This document shows positions 1 to 7,842 of a DNA stretch of 64,000 bases, piece by piece. A model generated the notes under the pieces. It worked only from the letters and a program-made list of their open reading frames with translations. It was not told the origin of the DNA and did no database searches. Made by a program: the position numbers and the translations under genes. The stretch is from Streptomyces acidicola. GTDB taxonomy: Bacteria; Actinomycetota; Actinomycetes; Streptomycetales; Streptomycetaceae. Position 1 is the first letter of the stretch, and every line of letters starts with the position of its first letter. The stretch is taken from positions 1 to 64,000 of the forward strand of contig NZ_VMNX01000002.1 in the NCBI RefSeq assembly GCF_009377235.1, in the 5' to 3' direction.

Positions 1-320
1 GGGTAGGGGCTGGCGGGCCCGGGGGACGTCGGCGGGGTGGTCTCGGCCGTACTGCTCGCAGGCGGTGGGGCGAGCGGGACCGACGGCTGTGCGGGCGCCT
101 CGTCTGTCGCAAGGCGCAGTGGCAGTGCGACGAGTGCGGCGACGGCGCACGACACGCAGACTCCGGCCGCGGCGCGGAGCAGCCGACGGCGCGCTGCCGC
201 GCGGCGGATCGCGTGATAGTGGCCGGGGGGCGGGCCGAGGTGGTCGGACGGCGGTCGCAGGATGACCGCGAGGGGGTCGTCGGGCTCGAAGTCCGGGCCC
301 TCGTCAGAGTGTGTGATCAA
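1..320 (-). CDS. Single-pass membrane protein next to ECF sigma factor (cut by window edge)
   Basis: I do not recognise the family. Reading the minus strand from a TTG at 320 gives about 106 residues before the window ends. The N-terminus is acidic (LITHSDEGPDFEPDDPLAV). A basic stretch (RRAAARRRLLRA) comes next, then one hydrophobic segment near residues 55-68, then a Pro/Ser/Thr-rich outer part. The TTG is chosen because TGAGGAGAAG lies 3-6 bases upstream and the frame stays open; the start overlaps the sigma factor stop by 17 bases. Tight overlap and topology suggest a sigma-factor partner, perhaps an anti-sigma factor, but no zinc-binding HxxxCxxC motif is visible. The 3' end lies outside the window. 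Confidence 0.6.
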   Translation of the reverse strand, partial: MITHSDEGPDFEPDDPLAVILRPPSDHLGPPPGHYHAIRRAAARRRLLRAAAGVCVSCAVAALVALPLRLATDEAPAQPSVPLAPPPASSTAETTPPTSPGPASPY

Positions 321-867
321 GGCTTCTCCTCAGGTGGGCACGGAGCAGCTCGCGGGCCGCGTGGAGGTCGGCCTTGATGGTTCCTTCCTTGCGCCCGGTC
401 AGCACGGACACCTCCCGGATCGGCATGTCAGCGTAGTAGTGCAACAGCACCGGGACGCGCAGCCGTTCCGGCAGCGACTGCACGAGCAGGCGGACCGAGG
501 GATCGGCCTGTTCGGTCCCTGGGCGGACGGAGGCTTCCACGGTGACCCGGTGCATGGCTCGGCGCTCGCGCTCGCGCTTGCGCCAGTGGTCCCGGACGAG
601 GTTGGCCGCGGTGACGTAGAGAAACCCTTGAGGCTCCGCGACGGTTGTCCAACGGGCCCAGAGGCGGGTGAACGCCTCCGCGGCGATCTCGTGGGCCGTC
701 TCGTCGTCGTCGACCAGCCGGCGGCACCAGCCGGCGAGGCGCGGGTAGAGGGCGGCGAACAACTCGGACGCTGCCTTCTCGCGGGACCGTTTCAACGCTC
801 TCCATGGTCGTGACGTCGGGGTGGTACTCGTGGGGGGAAGAGCCCGGGCCGGCGGCGTACGTTCCAT
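304..867 (-). CDS. ECF-family RNA polymerase sigma factor
   Basis: A 187-residue sigma-70 family protein of extracytoplasmic-function type, which redirects RNA polymerase to a small set of promoters. Region 2 lies at about 35-103 (LFAALYPRLAGW, then AAEAFTRLWARW and QGFLYVTAANLVRDHWR). Region 4 lies at about 131-179 (LPERLRVPVLLHYYADMPI, then the recognition helix around GRKEGTIKADLHAARELL). There is no region 3, as expected for the class. The downstream gene overlaps it by 17 bases and is probably co-transcribed. The first 20 residues are Pro/Thr-rich and no good ribosome site precedes the ATG, so the true start could be slightly downstream. Confidence 0.9.
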   Translation of the reverse strand: MERTPPARALPPTSTTPTSRPWRALKRSREKAASELFAALYPRLAGWCRRLVDDDETAHEIAAEAFTRLWARWTTVAEPQGFLYVTAANLVRDHWRKRERERRAMHRVTVEASVRPGTEQADPSVRLLVQSLPERLRVPVLLHYYADMPIREVSVLTGRKEGTIKADLHAARELLRAHLRRSLDHTL

Positions 868-902
868 CGGCCCGGGATGTGGGGTCCGGATCCCGGTCAG
901 GG

Positions 903-1526
903 TCAGGGGTTCGCGGAGTTCAGCGCGGCGAAGACGATCACGTTGTCGCGGTAGCCGTCACCGGTGCGGGGGCCGCCGCAGGTGACGAGCCGCAACTCGG
1001 GACGGTCGACGTTCCCGTAGACCGCGTCGACCGGGAACTCGGCCTTGGCGACCGTCTGTACGGAGCTGACGGCGAACACCGCCGCCGTGCCGTTCTCCAG
1101 GCGCGCCACGATCCGCTCGCCCCGCCGCAGCCGTGCGAGATGCCGGAACACCCCGTCACCGTACGAGCCGACCGTGGCGTGACCGAGGATCACCGACGGA
1201 CCGATCTGACCCGGCGTCGGCGAGTGCCGGTACCAGCCCGCCCGGTCGTGCTCGGTGATCGGGGGCACCTGCGCAGTGCCGTCCGAGGCCAGCCCCAGCC
1301 GGATGACCGGGGTGTCGACCCCGATGGCCGGGATCTGCAACCGCACCGGGACCGAACGGCCAAGGGCGCGGGCCTCGTTCGCGGAAGACCGCGAGGATCG
1401 CGAGCGCCGTGGCGTGCTCTCGGGTTGCGCGGTGGTGCCCTGGCCGTCGCCACGGGGGCCGCCGCAGCTCACGAGCAGCGAAGCCATCGCCGCGGTGGCG
1501 AAGGCGCGCCTGGAGAGCGACGTCAT
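903..1526 (-). CDS. Class F sortase (transpeptidase)
   Basis: A 207-residue sortase that would join a surface protein to a cell-envelope amino group. The catalytic triad is visible: His116 in VILGHATVGSYGDGVF, Cys183 in LRLVTCGGP, and Arg193 in GYRDNVIVFA. The N-terminus has twin arginines followed by a hydrophobic run and a lipobox-like LLVSC (Cys21), so it may be a Tat-exported lipoprotein; a plain signal anchor is the alternative. Residues 25-55 are a polar Ser/Arg linker. Its ATG overlaps the stop of the upstream surface-protein gene by four bases (ATGA), which suggests translational coupling and makes that protein the obvious substrate. Length fits class F, which is short. Confidence 0.9.
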   Translation of the reverse strand: MTSLSRRAFATAAMASLLVSCGGPRGDGQGTTAQPESTPRRSRSSRSSANEARALGRSVPVRLQIPAIGVDTPVIRLGLASDGTAQVPPITEHDRAGWYRHSPTPGQIGPSVILGHATVGSYGDGVFRHLARLRRGERIVARLENGTAAVFAVSSVQTVAKAEFPVDAVYGNVDRPELRLVTCGGPRTGDGYRDNVIVFAALNSANP

Positions 1527-1921
1527 GCCTTGGTTGCCTGCCGGCGACGTACGAGAAAGACCGCCGCGCCGCCGGCGGCGAGTACCGCGGCAGCGCTCCC
1601 GCCGACCATCAGCCCGGTCTCGTTTCCGGACTCCGCCGATGCCGGCGCCACACCGGTGTCCGGTGCGCCACTGGGCACGACGGAGACCTGGCCCGGCGCC
1701 TCGGCCGGCGCCTCGGTCGCTTCGACGGTCGGAACCGGAGTCGGAGCGGTCGTGGCCTCCGGCTTCGAGGGCTCGGCGGTGGCGGCCGGGGCCTGGCCCG
1801 GGGCCGTGGTGGCCTCGCGGACCGTGGGAACCGGGGTCGCCTCGTCGGCGAGCGCGGGTACCGCGCCCGCCAGCACAGCGGTGCTCGCGAGTGCCATGGC
1901 ACTGAGGACACTTCGGCGCAT
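1523..1921 (-). CDS. Small Pro/Thr-rich surface protein, probable sortase F substrate
   Basis: A 132-residue secreted protein. The start at 1921 (MRRSVLSAMALASTAVL) is preferred over upstream in-frame starts because it gives a clean signal peptide ending near ALADE and has GAAAGAGAG upstream. The mature part is a low-complexity, mucin-like Ala/Pro/Thr/Glu stalk. The C-terminus looks like a sorting signal: GAPDTG, a short polar linker, a hydrophobic helix (GLMVGGSAAAVLAAGGAAVF) and RRRQATKA. GAPDTG is not a canonical LPxTG or LAxTG. The gene overlaps the downstream sortase by ATGA. No enzymatic domain is visible; a wall spacer or adhesin stalk is the best guess. Confidence 0.82.
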   Translation of the reverse strand: MRRSVLSAMALASTAVLAGAVPALADEATPVPTVREATTAPGQAPAATAEPSKPEATTAPTPVPTVEATEAPAEAPGQVSVVPSGAPDTGVAPASAESGNETGLMVGGSAAAVLAAGGAAVFLVRRRQATKA

Positions 1922-2213
1922 GAATCGCTCTCTTTCGTCGGTCCGCCCGCCCGGTGGCGCGGCGGGTCGCGTTACGGATCGAGCGGAGAGACGAGGCAGC
2001 GACGGGGCGGGTTGTAAAGAGAAGGCAAAGTCATCGGGAAGTCGCTGAGCAGTGAGCGGAACGCGCTGAATCCCGGCGCGCAACTGTCCGCACACCGAGC
2101 TCGCGGTCCGGAACCTGATCACCGCCACGTGCGTCGTACCAGGCACGTCTTGCTCATGGATGTGGGGCGGATGTGGGGCATGGGTCGAGTCCGGGGTAGA
2201 TGGGTGGGGCCAG

Positions 2214-3284
2214 GTGGAGCGGGCAGACGGCGCGGTGGCGTCGGGGGCGAAGGCGGCGGCGCTCCGATGGCGGCTTCGTCATATCGGCTGGCTGTACGGG
2301 GGCAGGAGCGTGGGAGCCCGGTCGCCCTGGGCGCGCGGGCGTGTTCTCGCGTCGCTTGCCGTGCTGACCGCCGGCCTGCAGGCGTTCCACTCCGCCGTAC
2401 CCAACGCCGTGGGCCGTCTCGGCAGCCTGCTGGAGACGTTCCTGCCGTGGCTCGGCCTGGCCGTTCCGTTGCTGCTCGTGGCGGCACTGCTGCGCCGCTC
2501 GGCCCTCGCGCTGGTGGCACTGGTGCTGCCCGCAGCCGTCTGGGCGTACCTCTTCGGCGGCCTTCTGCCGGCCGGGGACCGCGGCGCGCACGACATCATG
2601 GCGGTTCAGCACAACGTCAGTGACGAGAACGCCGACCCGGCGGGCACCGCGACTGCCCTGATCGAGGCCGCGCCGGACCTCGTGGCTCTGGAAGAGCTGA
2701 CGTCCTCCGCGTTGCCGGTCTACGAGAAGGCCCTGGCCTCGGACTACCCCTTCCGGGCGGTCGTGGGAACGGTCGGGCTCTGGTCCAAATATCCGCTGTC
2801 GGACGTCCGGCCGTTGGACATCAAACCTGAGGGGATCCGGGAGGACTGGAACCGTGGAGTGCGGTCCACGGCGCGTACGCCATGGGGCGATATCGCGGTG
2901 TACGTCGCCCACTTGCCCTCGGTCCGCATCCGGGGGAACGGCTTCAGCACGGGGTGGCGGGACGAGAGCGCCGGACTGCTGGGGGACGCCATCGCCGCCG
3001 AGAAGCTGGACAGGATGATCCTGTTGGGTGACCTCAACAGCACGGTCGACGATCGGGGACTGGACCCGGTCACCTCGCGGATGGACTCGACGGGGCGGGC
3101 CTTCGCCTTCAGCTGGCCCGAGGCCTTCCCCGTATCCCGGATCGACCACATCATGGCCCGCTCGGCCACCGTCACCAGCATCCGGACCTTGCCCGCCACC
3201 GGCAGCGACCACCTGCCGATCGCCGCCGGTATCAGACTTGCGCAGGGCCAGCACGGCACGCCGGGTGGCGGGAACGGTGCGTAA
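2214..3284 (+). CDS. Membrane-anchored endonuclease/exonuclease/phosphatase (EEP) family protein
   Basis: About 356 residues. Three hydrophobic segments near residues 44-60, 76-93 and 97-116 place the following domain outside the membrane. The EEP catalytic motifs follow in order: an Asn in VQHNVSDEN (about 134), Glu in ALEELTS (about 160), GDLNST (about 272) and GSDHLP (about 331). These bind a divalent metal and hydrolyse phosphodiesters; the substrate (nucleic acid or phospholipid) cannot be told from sequence. A longer frame begins at 2160, but GTG at 2214 has a GGGTGGGG sequence upstream and the earlier region is unlike a signal. It converges on the SMI1-type gene. Confidence 0.82.
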   Translation: MERADGAVASGAKAAALRWRLRHIGWLYGGRSVGARSPWARGRVLASLAVLTAGLQAFHSAVPNAVGRLGSLLETFLPWLGLAVPLLLVAALLRRSALALVALVLPAAVWAYLFGGLLPAGDRGAHDIMAVQHNVSDENADPAGTATALIEAAPDLVALEELTSSALPVYEKALASDYPFRAVVGTVGLWSKYPLSDVRPLDIKPEGIREDWNRGVRSTARTPWGDIAVYVAHLPSVRIRGNGFSTGWRDESAGLLGDAIAAEKLDRMILLGDLNSTVDDRGLDPVTSRMDSTGRAFAFSWPEAFPVSRIDHIMARSATVTSIRTLPATGSDHLPIAAGIRLAQGQHGTPGGGNGA

Positions 3285-3413
3285 CAGGGCACGGACGGCG
3301 ACCCCCGTCGTCACCTGATCCTCGTGCCCGGACCGTGCCGTCTCCGGCAGGTGTTCCGTCGGCACCTCGGCGTGCCGGCTCCTTCGGCCCCGCCGTCGGC
3401 CCCCACCGGTCGA

Positions 3414-4796
3414 CTACGCCCCGGGCGCCAGGTGGCCTTCGAGAATGGTCCGGGTGATCGGGGGGCGGTCCCAGAGGGCGAGGAGTTCGTTGGCGAGAGC
3501 CACGATCGGGAGGGGGTGCCGAGCACCCTGCACCTCGATGGCGGCGGCCGACAGGCTGCGCGGGACGGCCGCGGCATCGAGGAGGACGCGCCAGTCGTCC
3601 GGCCCGAGTTCCAGGAACTCCAGGCCGGTGAGTTTGGCGATCTCCAGGGGGTCGGCGAGCGTACCGGGATAGGCGGTGAGGGTCCGCAGGCGGGGAAGCC
3701 CGGTGAGGGGGGCGAGGCTGAGGGGCTCGCTGTCCCACACGCCGATGGACAGGACCTCCAGGCCGGGGTGGGCGGCGGCCTGGACACTGCTCAGGCTTCG
3801 GATGTTGACCCTCGCCACTGCCGGTGGGTCGTCCCCGTGAGGGCCGCAATGCCCCGGACCGGGCCCGTTCAGCACGAGGCTGGTGAGGGAGTCGGCGAGG
3901 CGGCCGGCACCGATGTTGTCCTCGTGGTTGAGCATGATGATCTGCCCGGTGTGTCCGCGCGGGCCCGGAGTCAGGTCGACGGCGATCCGGTCGCCGCCGC
4001 CGTTGTCGCCGAAGGCGATCCAGCCGGGTGAGCCGACCAGCCCCTGAACCGTCGCGTCGGGCCGAGTGACGACCGACTCCAGCGCCGCGAACCGCCACGG
4101 ACACGGACGGGACGGCGCGTCGGCGATGTACAGGTCGTCCAGGGGGAAGAGCTCGCAGCCGACCGCGGTGAAGACGCGCTCCGCCACCACGTAGTCCTCG
4201 CCCCAGTCCTCCCACCGCGCCCGCGTCACCCGGTAGAGCACCTTGAGCTCGTCCGGCAACGCGACGCCGAGGCGCGCTTCCGTGGCGGCGATCTCCGCGT
4301 CGGTGGCGCCGATGGCGCCGGGGATCCGCTCACGGAGCGTCCGCTCCAGCAACGCCAGATCCACCGACGGGGCAGGTCCGGCCCCGGGCACCGGATCGGG
4401 CAGACGGCGCCAGGGCTCGGGGACGGAGTCCTCGACGAGGATGAGTGAACCCGGATGCGGACCGCCGATGCCGGGCTCCACCGCGGGTCCGTGACCGATC
4501 AGATACAGCACCGTCCTCCCGGCCGGCGAGATCTCCGCCGTGAACGAGATGCTGTCGGCGCCGCTCTCCGCGAGCGCGCCCTGCACCCGCTGCACCGCGT
4601 CGAACTCGTCCTGCATGTCCTCGACCTGGGCCGCCTGGCCGGGCCGTGGGATCCGCCGCCGCAGAGGCAGGCTCCACCCGTAGTGGCTGATCTGTCCCGC
4701 CACGTGGCCGCCCGGGGCGGCAAGGCTCCTCGCGTTGTCGGCGCGCAGGAGCCGCAGGAGCGGCTCCCACGTCGCGAACTCATGGAGCGATGACAA
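3414..4796 (-). CDS. SMI1/KNR4 family protein with leucine-rich C-terminal part
   Basis: About 460 residues, no signal peptide or membrane segment. The start is TTG at 4796 with GGAGG seven bases upstream; the frame stays open to 4946 but has no ribosome site there. Residues 1-130 contain a domain unknown to me (SFTAEISPAGRTVLYLIG). Residues about 145-260 fit the SMI1/KNR4 fold (ATEARLGVALPDELKVLYRV; WIAFGDNGGGDRIAVDL). Residues about 330-410 contain regularly spaced leucines (LEVLSIGVW; LPRLRTLTAYPG; LTGLEFLELGPDDW), a leucine-rich-repeat-like stretch. SMI1 proteins often act as immunity proteins to toxins or as scaffolds. No toxin gene is adjacent, so the role here is open. Confidence 0.75.
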   Translation of the reverse strand: MSSLHEFATWEPLLRLLRADNARSLAAPGGHVAGQISHYGWSLPLRRRIPRPGQAAQVEDMQDEFDAVQRVQGALAESGADSISFTAEISPAGRTVLYLIGHGPAVEPGIGGPHPGSLILVEDSVPEPWRRLPDPVPGAGPAPSVDLALLERTLRERIPGAIGATDAEIAATEARLGVALPDELKVLYRVTRARWEDWGEDYVVAERVFTAVGCELFPLDDLYIADAPSRPCPWRFAALESVVTRPDATVQGLVGSPGWIAFGDNGGGDRIAVDLTPGPRGHTGQIIMLNHEDNIGAGRLADSLTSLVLNGPGPGHCGPHGDDPPAVARVNIRSLSSVQAAAHPGLEVLSIGVWDSEPLSLAPLTGLPRLRTLTAYPGTLADPLEIAKLTGLEFLELGPDDWRVLLDAAAVPRSLSAAAIEVQGARHPLPIVALANELLALWDRPPITRTILEGHLAPGA

Positions 4797-5053
4797 CGGT
4801 GGCCTCCGGGGCGTTGCGGTGGACGTAGCGAAGCTGATTATCAGGTGTGCGTCCGCACTGCGGCCAACGTAGGAGGCCGGCCCCGATTCTCGGTCCGACG
4901 GCCGGCGCACTGGTCGAAACAAGGTGACCCGTCCGTGGGCTCCCAAGGCCGGCGATCAGTCGACGCGGGGCGATTGTCAGTGGGTCCTCCTATGGTTCTG
5001 GGCACTGGGACCTGCCGGAAAGGCCGCAGGTCCGCCCTGGGGAGGGGTCTGTC

Positions 5054-6505
5054 ATGTCTGCCGGGACCACGGTGTCGACGACGTATCTGGAGCTGTCGCA
5101 GGAAGGGGGCGGCGCGCACAAGTTCTATGAGGTGTGCGTCGACGGTCTGGTGGTGACGGTGCGGTACGGGCGGATCGGCGCCGCCGGGCAGGTGCAGACG
5201 ACGACGTTTCCCACGGCGGAGAAGGCGCGGGCTGCCGCTGCGAAGAAGGTGGGGGAGAAGGTCCGCAAAGGGTACGCCCCGGCCGTCCCCGGGCAGCGGG
5301 CCCCGCGGGCGGTGACCCGGCGTCAGGTCGCGTCGGCCGCGTCCACCGCGCGCGCCGTGGCCCCCGTGCTGTGGCGATTCCGTACGGGCTCGTCGGCGTT
5401 CGGCATCCATGTCGACGACGAGCACTGCTGGGTCGGCAACCAGGCAGGCGACGTCTACACCCTGGACCACGACGGTGCCGTCCTCGCCCGCTTCAGCTTG
5501 CCGGACGGAGTGAAGTGCCTGGTCGCCGACGACTTCTGGATCTACGCGGGCTGCGACGACGGCAAGGTCTACGACCTGTCCTCGAAGCTGCCGTTCGCGG
5601 CGTACGACATCGCCGCGGACGTCGACATCTTCTGGCTGGACATCCACGAGGGCATCCTGAACGTCTCGGACCGCGCCGGCCGGCTCACCGTCATCGACCA
5701 TGAGGACGAGCACCAGTGGGCCCGCCGCAGCCAGGGCGAGCACGCCTGGATGGTCCGTGCCGACGACTGTGCCGTGTACCACGGCCATCACCGGGGCGTC
5801 ACCGCCTACGCGCCCGACGGCGGAGGCGAGTTGTGGCACACGGCCACCAAGGGCGGCGTGCTATTCGGCTGGCAGGAGGACGACGCCGTGTACGCGGCGA
5901 CCGCCCACCGCCTGGTGCAGCGGCTGTCGAAGACGACCGGCAGGGTCGAGGCCACCTACACATGCGACAGTGCGGTGTACTCGTGCGCCACCTCACCCAG
6001 CGGGCGGTTCGTGTTCGCCGGCGACGCGGCGTCGTCCGTCTACTGCTTCGACCGCGACGGCACCCGCCTGTGGAAGCTCGGCACGGGCAGCGGCTCGGCA
6101 CTGTCGATGCAGTACCGCGACGAGCGGCTGTACCTGGTGACCACGGACGGCTCGCTGGTGTGCGTGGACGCCGGCGAGGCGGCCATCTCCGCGGCCCAGC
6201 AGGGCACGGTGCCGGTGGCGCGGGACGTCAAACTCGCCGCGGCCCTGCCGACCTACGCCCCGGCCACGGCCCCGGCCGCGATGCCGAGCGTCGACCGGGC
6301 TCCCGTCGGGACGGTCGTCGTCGAGTGTGTCCGGGAGGCCGGCCGTCTGCGCGTGCACGTGGTGTCCGAGGGCTACGACCAGTCCTTGAACGTCCAGTTC
6401 CCGCGCGCGATACGCGAGCCCGGCGCGCGCTATGTCGTGGACGCCCTGCACACCGCTGCCGGCGGCTTCTACCGGGTCCGCGGCGACATCCGGCGGCTGA
6501 TGTGA
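5054..6505 (+). CDS. WGR-domain protein with PQQ-like beta-propeller
   Basis: A 483-residue soluble protein. Residues about 8-70 form a WGR domain (FYEVCVDGLVVTVRYGRIG ... TFPTAEKARAAAAKKVGEKV), the DNA-end or nucleic-acid binding module known from PARPs and bacterial MolR-like proteins. After an Ala/Pro linker, residues about 105-370 hold repeated propeller blades (WVGNQAGDVYTLDHDG; FAGDAASSVYCFDRDGTRLW; LYLVTTDGSLVCVDAG). The last 90 residues contain a further all-beta segment ending in FYRVRGDIRRL. GGGGAGGGG precedes the ATG. No catalytic domain is present, so a sensing or scaffold role is likely. Neighbours give no clear partner. Confidence 0.8.
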   Translation: MSAGTTVSTTYLELSQEGGGAHKFYEVCVDGLVVTVRYGRIGAAGQVQTTTFPTAEKARAAAAKKVGEKVRKGYAPAVPGQRAPRAVTRRQVASAASTARAVAPVLWRFRTGSSAFGIHVDDEHCWVGNQAGDVYTLDHDGAVLARFSLPDGVKCLVADDFWIYAGCDDGKVYDLSSKLPFAAYDIAADVDIFWLDIHEGILNVSDRAGRLTVIDHEDEHQWARRSQGEHAWMVRADDCAVYHGHHRGVTAYAPDGGGELWHTATKGGVLFGWQEDDAVYAATAHRLVQRLSKTTGRVEATYTCDSAVYSCATSPSGRFVFAGDAASSVYCFDRDGTRLWKLGTGSGSALSMQYRDERLYLVTTDGSLVCVDAGEAAISAAQQGTVPVARDVKLAAALPTYAPATAPAAMPSVDRAPVGTVVVECVREAGRLRVHVVSEGYDQSLNVQFPRAIREPGARYVVDALHTAAGGFYRVRGDIRRLM

Positions 6506-6534
6506 TCCGGGTGGGCGAAGCCTGGCCGGCCCGA

Positions 6535-6703
6535 TCAGCATCTCACCCAGCGCCCGCGGTCCCGGCGCCGGCCAGCGCTCGGCGAGCGCCCGCGCGAGCT
6601 CGGTCATCGAGCGCGGCTCGCCGTCGGCCATCACCACCCTGCTCCCCGCCGCGAGTTCGTCGAGATCCACCCTGTCGAGCTCGCGCCGGTAGGTCCCGAT
6701 CAC
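6535..6703 (-). pseudogene. Remnant of AlkZ-like winged-helix DNA glycosylase family gene
   Basis: On the minus strand a 50-residue stretch reads RRELDRVDLDEL, then MADGEPRSMTELARALAERW and PGPRALGEML. From memory this resembles an internal part of actinobacterial 'winged helix DNA-binding domain-containing' proteins (AlkZ/YcaQ family), where such a segment precedes a LVQ-PPRG motif. The similarity stops abruptly at about 6535, near the end of the WGR gene, and nothing upstream of 6703 continues it. Both ends are therefore missing. It lies divergent to the WYL regulator, whose original partner may have been this gene. Family assignment is from pattern memory only. Confidence 0.45.
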
Positions 6704-6759
6704 AGTGATCGGGTCCTTCTGGTCGTTCTCGTTTGCCTGGCACGAGAGAACCGTCGCAG

Positions 6760-6788
6760 GAGTAGCGGTCAGGGTGTGGCCGCTACTC
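6760..6788. promoter_or_regulatory. Perfect inverted repeat at the WYL-regulator start, likely operator
   Basis: GAGTAGCGG at 6760-6768 is perfectly mirrored by CCGCTACTC at 6780-6788, with an 11-base spacer. The dyad ends nine bases before ATG 6797 and overlaps an in-frame GTG at 6776. A dyad of this geometry in front of an HTH regulator gene suggests autoregulation; a 5' mRNA hairpin is the alternative. Confidence 0.55.
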
Positions 6789-6805
6789 GGGGCAACATGG
6801 GCACC

Positions 6806-7822
6806 ATGCCGAAGACATCAGCGCGACTGCTGTCCCTGCTCTCCCTGCTCCAGGCACGCCGGGACTGGCCGGGGGCGCTGCTGGCCGAGCGGTTGGAGGT
6901 CAGCCCACGCACCGTGCGCCGCGATGTCGACCGCCTGCGAGAACTCGGCTACCCCATTACGGCCTTCAAGGGACCCGACGGTGGGTACCGGCTCGATCCC
7001 GGCGCCGACCTGCCGCCGCTGTTGTTCGACGACGAGCAGGCAGTCGCCCTGGCTGTAGCACTCCGGATCGCCACGACGACCGGTGCCGGCATCGAGGAAG
7101 CCGCGGCGCGCGCGTTGACCACCGTTCGGCAGGTCATGCCCGCACGGCTGCGCCGCCGTATCGACACTCTTGAGGTCACCGCCGTAGAGCGGTCCGAGGC
7201 CCGGCGCGCACCGCAGGCCGACAGCCGTGTGCTCATGACGCTCAGCGCCGCTGTGCACGCCCGCGAAGTGCTGCGCTTCGACTACGCCCCCGTGTCCCCA
7301 CCGGGAGTCGACGACGCCCGCGCCGCGACTCTGCCGCGCCGGGTGGAGCCCCACCACCTCATCACCTGGGGCGGGCGCTGGTACCTGGTCGCCTTCGACC
7401 TCCTCCGCGAGGACTGGCGCACCTTCCGCGCCGACCGGATCACCCCGCGCACCCCCACTGGACCCCGCTTCACTCCGCGCGAACTGCCGGGAGGCGATGT
7501 GGCCGCCTTCGTGGCCGGCCGGTTCCGGGGCTCCGACGCCTTGGGCCACTGGCCCTGCCGTGGCGAGGTGAACCTCGATCTGCCCGCCGCCGAGGTGTCC
7601 CGCTACAGCCACGACGCGGTCGTCGAGGAACTCGGCCCGAACCGCTGCAGGCTCGTCCTGGGCTCGTGGTCATGGCCCGGCCTGGCCGCCGCCGTCGGCA
7701 GGTTCGACGCCGACATCGAGGTCGTCGGCCCCGCCGAGCTGAAGGACGCCTTCGCGCACCTGGCCCGCCGCTTCGCCAAAGCCGCGACCGACACACCGGC
7801 CACGCCGCCCCCGAACGAATGA
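6806..7822 (+). CDS. HTH/WYL-domain transcriptional regulator (YafY-like)
   Basis: About 338 residues. An N-terminal HTH_11-type winged helix covers residues 1-60 (ARLLSLLSLLQARRDWPG; SPRTVRRDVDRLRELGYPI). A WYL ligand-sensing domain follows at about 135-215 (HARE VLRFDY; RRVEPHHLITWGGRWYLVAF; WRTFRADRI), then a WCX C-terminal extension (about 230-325). WYL regulators sense nucleic acids or nucleotides and often control defence or DNA-repair genes. I chose ATG 6806 because the conserved core MPKTSARLL starts there; ATG 6797 is equally possible. A perfect dyad sits directly upstream. Its divergent neighbour is now only a gene fragment. Confidence 0.88.
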   Translation: MPKTSARLLSLLSLLQARRDWPGALLAERLEVSPRTVRRDVDRLRELGYPITAFKGPDGGYRLDPGADLPPLLFDDEQAVALAVALRIATTTGAGIEEAAARALTTVRQVMPARLRRRIDTLEVTAVERSEARRAPQADSRVLMTLSAAVHAREVLRFDYAPVSPPGVDDARAATLPRRVEPHHLITWGGRWYLVAFDLLREDWRTFRADRITPRTPTGPRFTPRELPGGDVAAFVAGRFRGSDALGHWPCRGEVNLDLPAAEVSRYSHDAVVEELGPNRCRLVLGSWSWPGLAAAVGRFDADIEVVGPAELKDAFAHLARRFAKAATDTPATPPPNE

Positions 7823-7842
7823 GCCCGGCGCAGGCCAGCGCC

